Origin: a virus
Strand: one strand, 5' to 3'
Virus record (IMG/VR): IMGVR_UViG_3300024518_000966
Coordinates: 1 to 35,233 of that record
Length of the DNA: 35,233 bases
The notes under the pieces were generated by a model. The model ran no database searches and was not told the origin of the DNA. It saw only the letters and a list, made by a program, of their open reading frames with translations. Of the stretch, positions 1-5,433 are shown piece after piece. How positions within the stretch are numbered: the stretch's first letter is position 1; each line of letters begins with the position of its first letter. A program made the translations under genes and the position numbers.

Positions 1-107
1 ATATACTTAGTAAGTTTATAAATATACCAAGGTAGAAACTTAAAATTAAAAACTTAGTAAGTATATATTCACTGAGTCTATACTTACTAAGTATCTACTT
101 AGTTAGC
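1..107. repeat. ACTTAsTAAGT iteron/operator cluster A
   Basis: The 11-bp near-palindrome ACTTAGTAAGT (or its complement ACTTACTAAGT) occurs at 5-15, 52-62 and 82-92, with a degenerate copy at 97-107. The last two are 15 bp apart. The same element forms a five-copy array at 11751-11823, and a 20-bp run (82-101) is identical to 11798-11817. It is probably a binding site for a phage regulator or replication protein. It lies downstream of leftward terS, so it could control genes to the left of the window. Confidence 0.7.
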
Positions 108-457
108 TGTTGCTTGATTATACCATGTATACCTACCTTCACATTGCGTGTCAACTAAAATATATATGCCCCGCGCATGAGACTCTACCCTTTTTCCTGA
201 AAACACAAGGTCAACTGTCCATAATCCACATGCTTGCAAAATGCAATAGGGGGTAGGGTATGAAAGTTACTCTATGAATGAGCAGACCACTATGTATATA
301 TGATATGCGGGTAGTCGTTCCTCTATATTGGGTGGTGGGGTGTCCTTATTCTTGTTGGCTTTTGTTTCTGGAATGGGGTGGGGTTGTAACAGCGTAGTAG
401 TACGCAGTAGCCTGAGACATTCTCCTATATAGTAGGACTCAGAGATATACCTCTGGA
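108..457. other. Noncoding region downstream of terS
   Basis: No credible ORF is seen in these 350 bases. The region has G-rich runs on the + strand near 248-260, 330-341 and 373-384, and a small hairpin at 394-407 (GCGTA, loop GTAG, TACGC). Its position beside terS makes a terminase recognition (pac or cos) site possible. That is inferred from position only; no known site sequence is recognised. Confidence 0.35.
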
Positions 458-955
458 CTACTCATTGCTTATTAGAGCCATTATCTTAGCCTCGATATCC
501 TCATCTATATCGTCTACTGACCTATTGCCTTTAACCTCGATCTGATCGGTGAACAATCCAATGGTCTTACCAATCAACTCAAGGCTACGAATGCGGGATG
601 AATCAGAGGATGCCTCAAGGCTCTCTTTATATAACTGTGTCATGACATGCTCTCTTAGCCTGACTGCAGATGACAGCGTACTCCGGTCTCTCTTCTCAAT
701 AGCAGTCTGAATGCTTAGTGCTATCTTAGGGTTAGCCATTAACTTACTAGCCTCAACCTCAGTCCACTTGGGAATACCTCCTGTCTTTGTCAGGGTGACA
801 TCGTATGCCTTTGCATAACAAGCTTTATAACTACCTATCTTTCCTTTCACTACAGCGTCTACAAATGCCCTCTGTTTGGGTGTAAGGATTGTGTCCTTCT
901 TATCCACTAACTTCAGTTTAGGTTTACTCTTATCTTGGCTCGTTTTGTCGGTCAT
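458..955 (-). CDS. terS: Terminase small subunit
   Basis: A 165-residue protein of the usual small-terminase size, which would recognise the viral concatemer and hand it to the large subunit for packaging. After a Lys-rich N-terminus, residues about 24-45 read LTPKQRAFVDAVVKGK, the helix that typically opens small-terminase HTH domains, followed by a 'YKACYAKAYDV' segment and 'EASKLMANPKI', a common small-terminase pattern. The C-terminal part is helical and acidic, as expected for oligomerisation. The start is supported by AAGGAG six bases upstream of ATG. It reads leftwards out of the window. The large subunit is not here and would be expected just left of base 1, beyond the repeat cluster, although the 457-base gap is longer than usual between the two genes. 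Confidence 0.75.
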   Translation of the reverse strand: MTDKTSQDKSKPKLKLVDKKDTILTPKQRAFVDAVVKGKIGSYKACYAKAYDVTLTKTGGIPKWTEVEASKLMANPKIALSIQTAIEKRDRSTLSSAVRLREHVMTQLYKESLEASSDSSRIRSLELIGKTIGLFTDQIEVKGNRSVDDIDEDIEAKIMALISNE

Positions 956-1531
956 AAATTACTCCTTATATGTATCCTCCCTAGGGGAATAATATTAACT
1001 GGTTTTAACCTTTTAAGTAATGCTAGACGATAGCTAGCGTAAATGGTTATGAATAAGATGTTGCATATAGTGACTAAGAGAGTAATATTCTAAATGTGGG
1101 TTGTGTCATCACTAAAACACTAGGCAGATATGACCCACAACAGCGACCTGATAGCTGTCCATCATCAGATGCGAAAACACCAGAGTAGGTAGTGCTGAGA
1201 TGCTACTGGAGAATGACTAGGATGATCATCTTCCGACCACAAGGAAGACATACTGGAGGGTTCATAAGAAAGAATGTAGAGATTATTGCATCCTGTTTTT
1301 AAGGCTCAATGAATCTTGCATCGGTAACAGCTTATGCGGAATTAAGTGGATTACTTAGAGGGTGAGGACAGACCGGCTCTCAGTGATAGGAAACACAGAT
1401 TCATAAGTGAAGGCAACTTCAGTACGCAGATTGAGTAACCATTAATAACAATCTGATTAATACCGAGAATAGACCATGTTAGCAACTGTAGGCTAGAGAC
1501 AAACAAACAAGATAATTTAGACGCACATTCA
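956..1531. other. Long noncoding region with RNA-like hairpins
   Basis: About 575 bases between leftward terS and the rightward block contain no convincing gene. Local inverted repeats include 1100-1109 with 1130-1141 (GTTGTG..TCAT with ATGA..CACAAC, two-base bulge) and 1229-1234 with 1243-1248 (TCTTCC, GGAAGA). A weak rightward promoter can be drawn at 1061-1088 (TTGCAT, 16-bp spacer, TAATAT). Divergent promoters for terS and the rightward block, or an untranslated RNA, are plausible. Nothing here matches an RNA family I recognise. Confidence 0.4.
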
Positions 1532-1592
1532 GACACACCTCCATGTGTCATAGTGAAGTTTGGCGATCACTATCTGAAGAGTCCTATCGGAC
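1532..1592 (+). ncRNA. Degenerate hammerhead-like RNA element
   Basis: This has most parts of a hammerhead ribozyme. A closed stem III hairpin (1532-1537 with 1544-1549) ends in the canonical cleavage triplet GTC (1547-1549). Stem I is 7 bp (1550-1556 with 1567-1573). The CTGAAGA core is at 1574-1580 and a stem II-like hairpin GTCC, loop TATC, GGAC at 1581-1592. The GAAA strand that should follow is replaced by ACCA (1593-1596), and the bases 5' of stem III also lack it. It therefore looks inactive or decayed. It precedes the gene at 1649, as the intact ribozymes precede their genes. Confidence 0.4.
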
Positions 1593-1648
1593 ACCAGTTA
1601 TGCCTAGAATCGTTTCTAAATACGAAACACAATATGGAGGATACTCAA

Positions 1649-1897
1649 ATGATACGTTCAAAATATCAAGAAGAATATCAACACAGACCATTCACTACTG
1701 ATCATGCAAATGACAGGGTCTTAAAAGCAGTGAAAAAGATCAACGCTAGTGAGGCTCAAAGAGTCATCGATGTCTTACAAGATATCGTGGTTAATGATGC
1801 CATCATTAAAGCTTTCTCAAAAGAAAGTGTTGAGGTTTCTAAACCTAATCTCTTGGATATACAGTACAGCTATAATAGTGTGCCTGTAACTCTCTGA
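1649..1897 (+). CDS. Unknown small phage protein (82 aa)
   Basis: I do not recognise this protein. The start is ATG 1649, set by the strong site ATATGGAGG at 1632-1640. The reading frame stays open upstream to 1553, but that stretch is taken up by the hammerhead-like element. The protein is charged. Residues about 20-60 (DRVLKAVKKINASEAQRVIDVLQDIVV) look helical, and there is no signal peptide or membrane segment. It is the first gene of the rightward block. Its stop lies in a small hairpin (1889-1903) leading directly into the structured leader of the next gene. Confidence 0.6.
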   Translation: MIRSKYQEEYQHRPFTTDHANDRVLKAVKKINASEAQRVIDVLQDIVVNDAIIKAFSKESVEVSKPNLLDIQYSYNSVPVTL

Positions 1898-1900
1898 GAG

Positions 1901-2002
1901 TTGATCTACATCCTGAGCATGATGCAAAACTGCTCAATTCGCCTTAGTCATATTTATATACAAGTGTGACTAATGGGAATTATCCCAATTCATAACATGG
2001 AG
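1901..2002 (+). promoter_or_regulatory. Structured mRNA leader, copy 1
   Basis: This holds three successive stem-loops: TGAGC..GCTCA (1913-1936), TTAGTCA/TGACTAA (1944-1950 with 1967-1973), and TGGGA, loop ATTA, TCCCA (1974-1987). The ribosome site ATGGAG at 1997-2002 follows. It is homologous over its whole length to 3299-3402. The middle stem differs from that copy by compensating changes, which supports a real RNA fold. Confidence 0.7.
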
Positions 2003-2009
2003 AATTATT

Positions 2010-2291
2010 ATGAATAAAGAAAAAATAAGAATAGAGAAAGTAAAACTACTAGTAGAAAGATCAAATCTAAGAAGAGAGTCTGCAATAGCAGAAGAGAAAC
2101 TTTTTGATCGCTATGTGGAGTTAGAATTTGAATCAAGAAATATTGATCCTACTGATTTGATTGATCACTACGATGAATATCTTGATCAATATCTTGATGT
2201 AGTAGCAGATGTTGTTCAGGAAATAGCTAACTCAGCTATACCACTGATTGAGTTAAACTCAACAAAGACAATAACCTACGAGGCTAACTAA
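2010..2291 (+). CDS. Unknown acidic phage protein (93 aa)
   Basis: I do not recognise this protein. It is highly charged and predicted helical: a Lys/Arg/Glu-rich N-terminus (residues 1-35) and an acidic middle rich in Asp and Tyr (YDEYLDQYLDVV), with no Cys and no membrane segment. The start ATG 2010 follows ATGGAG with a 7-base spacer. The gene stands alone between structured leaders, with a very stable GC hairpin (2306-2325) 14 bases after its stop. Confidence 0.6.
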   Translation: MNKEKIRIEKVKLLVERSNLRRESAIAEEKLFDRYVELEFESRNIDPTDLIDHYDEYLDQYLDVVADVVQEIANSAIPLIELNSTKTITYEAN

Positions 2292-2305
2292 TTGCTTAAT
2301 CTTGA

Positions 2306-2325
2306 GGGGAGGCGAGAGCCTCCCC
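2306..2325 (+). other. Stable GC hairpin after gene 2010-2291
   Basis: Eight perfect base pairs (GGGGAGGC with GCCTCCCC) close a GAGA tetraloop. No T-run follows, so this is not a classical intrinsic terminator. It more likely protects the upstream mRNA 3' end or insulates it from the next leader. Confidence 0.6.
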
Positions 2326-2340
2326 AAATGGTTGTTCACC

Positions 2341-2397
2341 TTAGATACATTCGATGAGTGTATCTAATGGGAATTAACCCAACACAATATGGAGGAT
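2341..2397 (+). promoter_or_regulatory. Structured mRNA leader, copy 3 of the TGGG type
   Basis: A 9-bp stem TTAGATACA/TGTATCTAA (2341-2349 with 2359-2367) directly abuts TGGG, loop AATTAA, CCCA (2368-2381). ATATGGAGG follows at 2388-2396. The arrangement matches the leaders at 1944 and 3343 but with a different, still fully paired, first stem. Confidence 0.65.
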
Positions 2398-2403
2398 CAA
2401 ACT

Positions 2404-2796
2404 ATGTTTGATTTAATATTTAACTCACCATTATTTGATGGTGAGATTTTTGGTCTAATTGACAATGGAATTTTAGCATTGCTTGCATTGCTTGGAATTG
2501 ATCTTGATAAAAGACTCGGTGGTGATGGTGTTTACGGAGCATTATTTGGTGCTTTAATTGGGAATACACTAAGTGATTTTCTCGGAGCAATAAGTGACCC
2601 AATACTCAGAGAAAATGCTCTTGGTATTACCACTGGTTGTATCGAGATTTTAGTATTGGTCTATGTCGGTCTTTGCATCTACAATCGGTTCATCCGAGTT
2701 GATGATAAACTTGCGGGTCTGCCAGTGGTAGACGATGATGGAAAACAAGTAAGACCTACAGCCTTGTTTCCAAAAAATTATGACAAAAATAAATAA
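2404..2796 (+). CDS. Membrane protein, possible holin-like (130 aa)
   Basis: Three hydrophobic stretches are visible: residues about 18-32 (NGILALLALLGIDL), 42-62 (GVYGALFGALIGNTLSDFL) and 75-95 (TGCIEILVLVYVGLCIY). A hydrophilic tail with Asp and Lys follows. The size and two to three membrane segments would fit a holin or another phage inner-membrane protein, but no family is recognised. ATG 2404 is chosen because ATATGGAGG ends 7 bases before it; an in-frame ATG inside that site is probably not used. Hammerhead ribozyme 1 begins at the very base after the stop codon. Confidence 0.6.
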   Translation: MFDLIFNSPLFDGEIFGLIDNGILALLALLGIDLDKRLGGDGVYGALFGALIGNTLSDFLGAISDPILRENALGITTGCIEILVLVYVGLCIYNRFIRVDDKLAGLPVVDDDGKQVRPTALFPKNYDKNK

Positions 2797-2876
2797 ACTA
2801 ACTGATGAGACCTTGATAGGTCGAAAATTTAAAATAGGTATCAGTAATGACCTTACCCAGAAATGGGATTCTTAGT
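2797..2876 (+). ncRNA. Hammerhead ribozyme HHR1 (type I)
   Basis: The conserved core is complete: CTGATGA (2802-2808), stem II GACC/GGTC (2809-2812 with 2819-2822) with six-base loop TTGATA, and GAAA (2823-2826). Stem I is ACTAA (2797-2801) paired with TTAGT (2872-2876). Stem III is AATTT (2826-2830) with GGATT (2866-2870), including two G-U pairs. Inside it AGGT/ACCT (2836-2853) and CCCA, GAAA, TGGG (2856-2867) are possible branch hairpins; the second competes with the G-U pairs. The cleavage triplet is TTC, giving a predicted cut between 2871 and 2872. The 3' product would begin the mRNA of the gene at 3064. Confidence 0.8.
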
Positions 2877-3063
2877 GGAGGCATGAGAAAGCACGATTCT
2901 TGGGGATGCTAAGGTATTACCCAAGGTTAAAGAATGTCTCTAAGAGGCTCTGAGGCGGTCTGAGATTGCAATATTTTGCATTTTCGGACTGCTTTAGGAC
3001 TTCTTGGACATTTGGCTCTCTTATTGCCTCTGTAATATAAACCCATAATATGGAGAAAAAATT

Positions 3064-3291
3064 ATGGAACTAAACAAAGAAGAACTCAATGAAATAATTG
3101 GCAATGTTCAAATAAGTCTAAATAAGACTGGTGTAAACGCGCACTACTTGAAACCTATACTGAATAAAGATGGCTCAGTTAGGAAGAATAGCAGAGTCAC
3201 TTATGAAAGTATTGAAAAATCAAAAGTGAGATACGCTTTTTTAGAAGGTTTATTAACCAAGTTAAACAACTTGGCAAATGTCTATTACTAG
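3064..3291 (+). CDS. Unknown small phage protein (75 aa)
   Basis: I do not recognise this protein. It is basic and soluble, with no Cys and no membrane segment. Residues 1-20 (MELNKEELNEIIGNVQISLN) and 45-72 look helical. ATG 3064 follows ATATGGAG by 8 bases. Its leader (2877-3063) follows the predicted cut of hammerhead 1 and holds a small hairpin TGCAA, loop TATT, TTGCA near 2967-2980, but not the TGGGA fold seen at other genes. The second full-length structured leader starts 8 bases after its stop. Confidence 0.6.
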   Translation: MELNKEELNEIIGNVQISLNKTGVNAHYLKPILNKDGSVRKNSRVTYESIEKSKVRYAFLEGLLTKLNNLANVYY

Positions 3292-3298
3292 ACATTAG

Positions 3299-3402
3299 TT
3301 GATCTCTAATCCTGAGCATGATGAAAAAAGGCTCAATTCACCATGATCATATTCGTTCTGAGTGTGATCATTGGGAATTATCCCAACTCAAAATATGGAG
3401 GT
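3299..3402 (+). promoter_or_regulatory. Structured mRNA leader, copy 2
   Basis: This is a homologue of 1901-2002. It has TGAGC..GCTCA (3313-3335), ATGATCA/TGATCAT (3343-3349 with 3365-3371), and TGGGA, loop ATTA, TCCCA (3372-3385), then ATATGGAGG at 3393-3401. Against copy 1, three pairs of the middle stem change on both sides and pairing is kept (T-A to A-T, A-T to G-C, G-C to A-T). Confidence 0.7.
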
Positions 3403-3409
3403 AAATATT

Positions 3410-3985
3410 ATGAGAAAATTAAGTAAAGAAAAATTAGCTAAGTTAGATGAATTCACTAGGAATTTTAATGAATTCAAAAAGCTTTGGAAACTAATAGAGG
3501 AAAAAAAAGGACATCCTTTTAACTGGAATCGATGGAAGACACCATATCGTTTTGGTATAAAAAGTAGTTTAGGGGATGTTGATGAATTGTTAAGAAATAA
3601 GCTTGTAGAGTATTGTGATGGTCAGATATTAGATGTTGAATTGAAAGAGGCATATGATTCTGAAATTTTCCATTTCGACACCGATTATCCTTTAATCTTT
3701 GTAGCAAATAATCTTAATGGAGAAATAATTGGTGAGTGGATTGCCCCGCATCAGCATTATGATTATCCATCTTTTTGGACAGATGTCGATTGTTCTACTG
3801 GTGAAATAATAGGTTTAACAACACCACTGATAATATGTTCTATCAATCTTCCCGAAGAGTTCGAGGCTAATAGAAAACTAGGTTCGCTGTATAGCAATAT
3901 ATGGCTGTACTCTCGTGATCTTTATGAAGAAGAACCCGAAGATAGGTATGCTGTCTCTGAATATGCTGAAGGCGGTATAGGCTAA
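3410..3985 (+). CDS. Unknown phage protein (191 aa)
   Basis: No family is recognised. The N-terminal 45 residues are Lys-rich and helical (RKLSKEKLAKLDEFTRNFNE). The rest is a mixed, aromatic and acidic globular sequence with a His cluster (APHQHYDY, about residue 115-122) and an acidic end (DLYEEEPEDRY). ATG 3410 is preferred because ATATGGAGG ends 8 bases upstream; the frame continues to 3371 through the leader hairpin and is not likely to be translated there. Hammerhead ribozyme 2 starts five bases after the stop codon. Confidence 0.65.
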   Translation: MRKLSKEKLAKLDEFTRNFNEFKKLWKLIEEKKGHPFNWNRWKTPYRFGIKSSLGDVDELLRNKLVEYCDGQILDVELKEAYDSEIFHFDTDYPLIFVANNLNGEIIGEWIAPHQHYDYPSFWTDVDCSTGEIIGLTTPLIICSINLPEEFEANRKLGSLYSNIWLYSRDLYEEEPEDRYAVSEYAEGGIG

Positions 3986-3989
3986 TTAA

Positions 3990-4071
3990 ACCAACTGAAG
4001 AGTCTTTGAGATAAGACGAAAGAAATTAAAGAGGGGCATCCCTCGCCTTTGAGAAAAGGTTTTCTCTTGGT
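3990..4071 (+). ncRNA. Hammerhead ribozyme HHR2 (type I)
   Basis: This is the cleanest of the three. The core is CTGAAGA (3995-4001) with stem II GTCTT/AAGAC (4002-4006 with 4013-4017), six-base loop TGAGAT, and GAAA (4018-4021). Stem I is ACCAA (3990-3994) with TTGGT (4067-4071), 5 bp. Stem III is AGAAA (4021-4025) with TTTCT (4061-4065), 5 bp. Two branch hairpins lie inside stem III: GAGGG, GCAT, CCCTC (4031-4044) and CCTTT, GAGA, AAAGG (4046-4059). The cleavage triplet is CTC, giving a predicted cut between 4066 and 4067. A terminator-like hairpin starts six bases after the cut and moxR follows. Confidence 0.85.
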
Positions 4072-4072
4072 G

Positions 4073-4103
4073 GACTGGTAAATATTTTACTGGTCTTTTT
4101 TTT
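4073..4103 (+). terminator. Terminator-like hairpin between HHR2 and moxR
   Basis: GACTGGTAAA (4073-4082) pairs with TTTACTGGTC (4086-4095) as RNA, with two G-U pairs and a TAT loop. Eight T residues follow (4096-4103). The stem is AT-rich, so termination may be partial and act as an attenuator ahead of the MoxR gene. The hairpin contains one copy of the recurrent AAATATTTTACTGGT element. Confidence 0.55.
4080..4094 (+). repeat. AT element AAATATTTTACTGGT, copy 1
   Basis: First of seven copies of a 15-18 bp element, AAATATTTTACYRGTAT. It lies in the leader of the MoxR gene and is part of the terminator-like hairpin there. Confidence 0.6.
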
Positions 4104-4105
4104 AT

Positions 4106-4138
4106 GGGGTGGCGAAAGCTACTCCCACAATATGGAGG
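4106..4138 (+). promoter_or_regulatory. Leader hairpin and ribosome site of moxR
   Basis: GGGGTGGC pairs with GCTACTCC (4106-4113 with 4118-4125, two G-U pairs) around a GAAA tetraloop. ATATGGAGG (4130-4138) follows closely. The place and spacing are those of the TGGGA/TCCCA hairpin in other leaders of this block. Confidence 0.55.
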
Positions 4139-4146
4139 ATAATGTT

Positions 4147-5208
4147 ATGACACCAAGTCAAGCATTGTTGGCGTGTTATCACGTCATTAAAGGCGGTAAT
4201 TCGCCTTACCTTATCGGATCAGTCGGTATTGGGAAAAGTGCGGTTGGAAACCTACTTGCTCAAAGACTTGCTGATGAAGATAAACTTAAATTGGTTCGAG
4301 ATGTAATCAATCCAAATGAAAAGCAGTTTTCTGTCATAGACCTACGACTATCATTATTAGAGTCTCATGATCTAGGTGGACTGCCATTTTTGGATGCACA
4401 ATTTCGTCAGAAAAGAGCCTTTCTTGGAAACCTACCTGTAGGTGGAAAAGGATTGCTCATGCTAGATGAATTTGCACAGGCACATCAAAGTATCCAGACC
4501 ATTGCATCACAATTGCTTTATGAAAGACGCATTGGGGAATACAAACTCCCTGATGGCTGGAATATATTGTGCAGTAGCAACAGAATGTCTGATCGTGCTG
4601 GTGCTAATAAGATTCCTACTCAAACCATTGGTAGAGTTTCAATGATCGATTTCCAACACGATTTCGATGATTGGGAGGCGTGGGCAATTGAAAATGATGT
4701 ACTTGCCTCAGTTATCAGCTTTCTTTCATTTAGGAGAGATGGACTACTGGACTGGTCACCTAAGATTGATACTCCGCAAGCTACACCTAGAACATGGGTG
4801 AGGTTGTCGGATACTCTCAAGACAGGTATTCCTGATGATTTAAGAATAGAATTCTTTACGATGGATGTTGGACAGAAATGGGCAATTGAGTTTGATAAAT
4901 TTTTGCTACTATCTGAAGACCTTCCAAATATTGATGATATTTTGAAAAATCCGAGTAAGGCTGAACTGCCAAAAGGGGCGGGTCTAGATTATGCTGTTAC
5001 ATTAGCATTAATGACTACCATTGCCACAGCAAATAAGAAAAAAGTTTATGACTATTTTGATAGTGCTTTAACTTATTTGGAAAGGTATCGACAGGTCGAA
5101 TTTTCGATCTTGTTTGTCCGAATGGTAACTGCCAAAAGAAATGAACTCAGAGAGACTCAAACTTTCACTGAATTCTCAGTTAAGCACAGCGATATAACTA
5201 TCCTGTAG
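4147..5208 (+). CDS. MoxR-type AAA+ ATPase
   Basis: A 353-residue protein of the MoxR branch of AAA+ ATPases, which use ATP to remodel partner proteins and usually work with a vWA-domain protein. The Walker A motif is GSVGIGKS at residues 24-31, starting unusually close to the N-terminus. Walker B is GLLMLDEFAQA near residue 105, and the sensor 1-like LCSSNR is near 143. An AAA+ lid with TPRTWVRLSD is at about 217-226. ATG 4147 is supported by ATATGGAGG 8 bases upstream. It stands first in a three-gene set with an unknown protein (5434) and a metallopeptidase-vWA protein (6485). Hammerhead ribozyme 2 and a weak terminator precede it, and ribozyme 3 separates it from the next gene, so its dosage relative to its partners may be set at the RNA level. 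Function in the phage is unknown. Confidence 0.8.
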   Translation: MTPSQALLACYHVIKGGNSPYLIGSVGIGKSAVGNLLAQRLADEDKLKLVRDVINPNEKQFSVIDLRLSLLESHDLGGLPFLDAQFRQKRAFLGNLPVGGKGLLMLDEFAQAHQSIQTIASQLLYERRIGEYKLPDGWNILCSSNRMSDRAGANKIPTQTIGRVSMIDFQHDFDDWEAWAIENDVLASVISFLSFRRDGLLDWSPKIDTPQATPRTWVRLSDTLKTGIPDDLRIEFFTMDVGQKWAIEFDKFLLLSEDLPNIDDILKNPSKAELPKGAGLDYAVTLALMTTIATANKKKVYDYFDSALTYLERYRQVEFSILFVRMVTAKRNELRETQTFTEFSVKHSDITIL

Positions 5209-5270
5209 TGTTGGCATTAACTGCAAATACTACAGGTGCGTAAAAGTACCTGTAGTGTTGGCATTAACTG
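5202..5270 (+). promoter_or_regulatory. Duplicated leader segment forming two exclusive hairpins
   Basis: A 22-bp sequence is repeated exactly at 5202-5223 and 5249-5270. ACTACAGG (5229-5236) can pair with the CCTGTAGT of the first copy (5202-5209) or, with one extra pair, with the second (5229-5237 with 5248-5256, loop of 10). The two hairpins cannot coexist. The second repeat contains TGGC (5259-5262), which can also pair with the stem I strand GCCA (5274-5277) of hammerhead 3. The first copy overlaps the moxR stop codon. Confidence 0.6.
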
Positions 5271-5273
5271 TAA

Positions 5274-5381
5274 GCCACTGAAGATTCCCATTAGGGTGGG
5301 ATGAAACGGATGTGGTGTATGGGGTTGGAAAATATTTTACTAGTATTATATTTTCCAATCTCTGCGTTACAACTGTATGGT
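5274..5381 (+). ncRNA. Hammerhead ribozyme HHR3 (type I, long stem III)
   Basis: The core is CTGAAGA (5278-5284) with stem II TCCCA/TGGGA (5286-5290 with 5297-5301), six-base loop TTAGGG, and GAAA (5303-5306). The closing 10.1/11.1 pair is T-T rather than G-C. Stem I is GCCA (5274-5277) with TGGT (5378-5381). Stem III is long: 5306-5317 pairs with 5365-5376 with one mismatch and several G-U pairs, then 5323-5335 with 5348-5360 forms a 13-bp apical hairpin. The cleavage triplet is GTA, giving a predicted cut between 5377 and 5378, which is 56 bases before the next start codon. Confidence 0.7.
5330..5346 (+). repeat. AT element AAATATTTTACTAGTAT, copy 2
   Basis: Second copy of the recurrent element. 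It sits in the apical hairpin of hammerhead 3 stem III. Confidence 0.6.
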
Positions 5382-5433
5382 GATACCCTTAAAAAGAGTA
5401 TCTTATTTAACTCAAATATGGAGGTAAATTATT

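Noticed and set aside
1160-1172. Reverse-strand CTGATGA as a hammerhead core
   Set aside because: No GAAA strand or pairable stem II follows on the minus strand.
1351-1551. A 66-codon minus-strand open frame in the noncoding region
   Set aside because: No ribosome site; Cys/Leu/Ser-rich composition unlike its neighbours; it overlaps the hammerhead-like element.
1909-1924. A 16-bp identity (CATCCTGAGCATGATG) between the leader at 1909-1924 and coding sequence at 17282-17297
   Set aside because: The second copy encodes a normal PEHD stretch of a conserved protein and lacks the rest of the leader. A 16-base match is possible by chance in a window this size.
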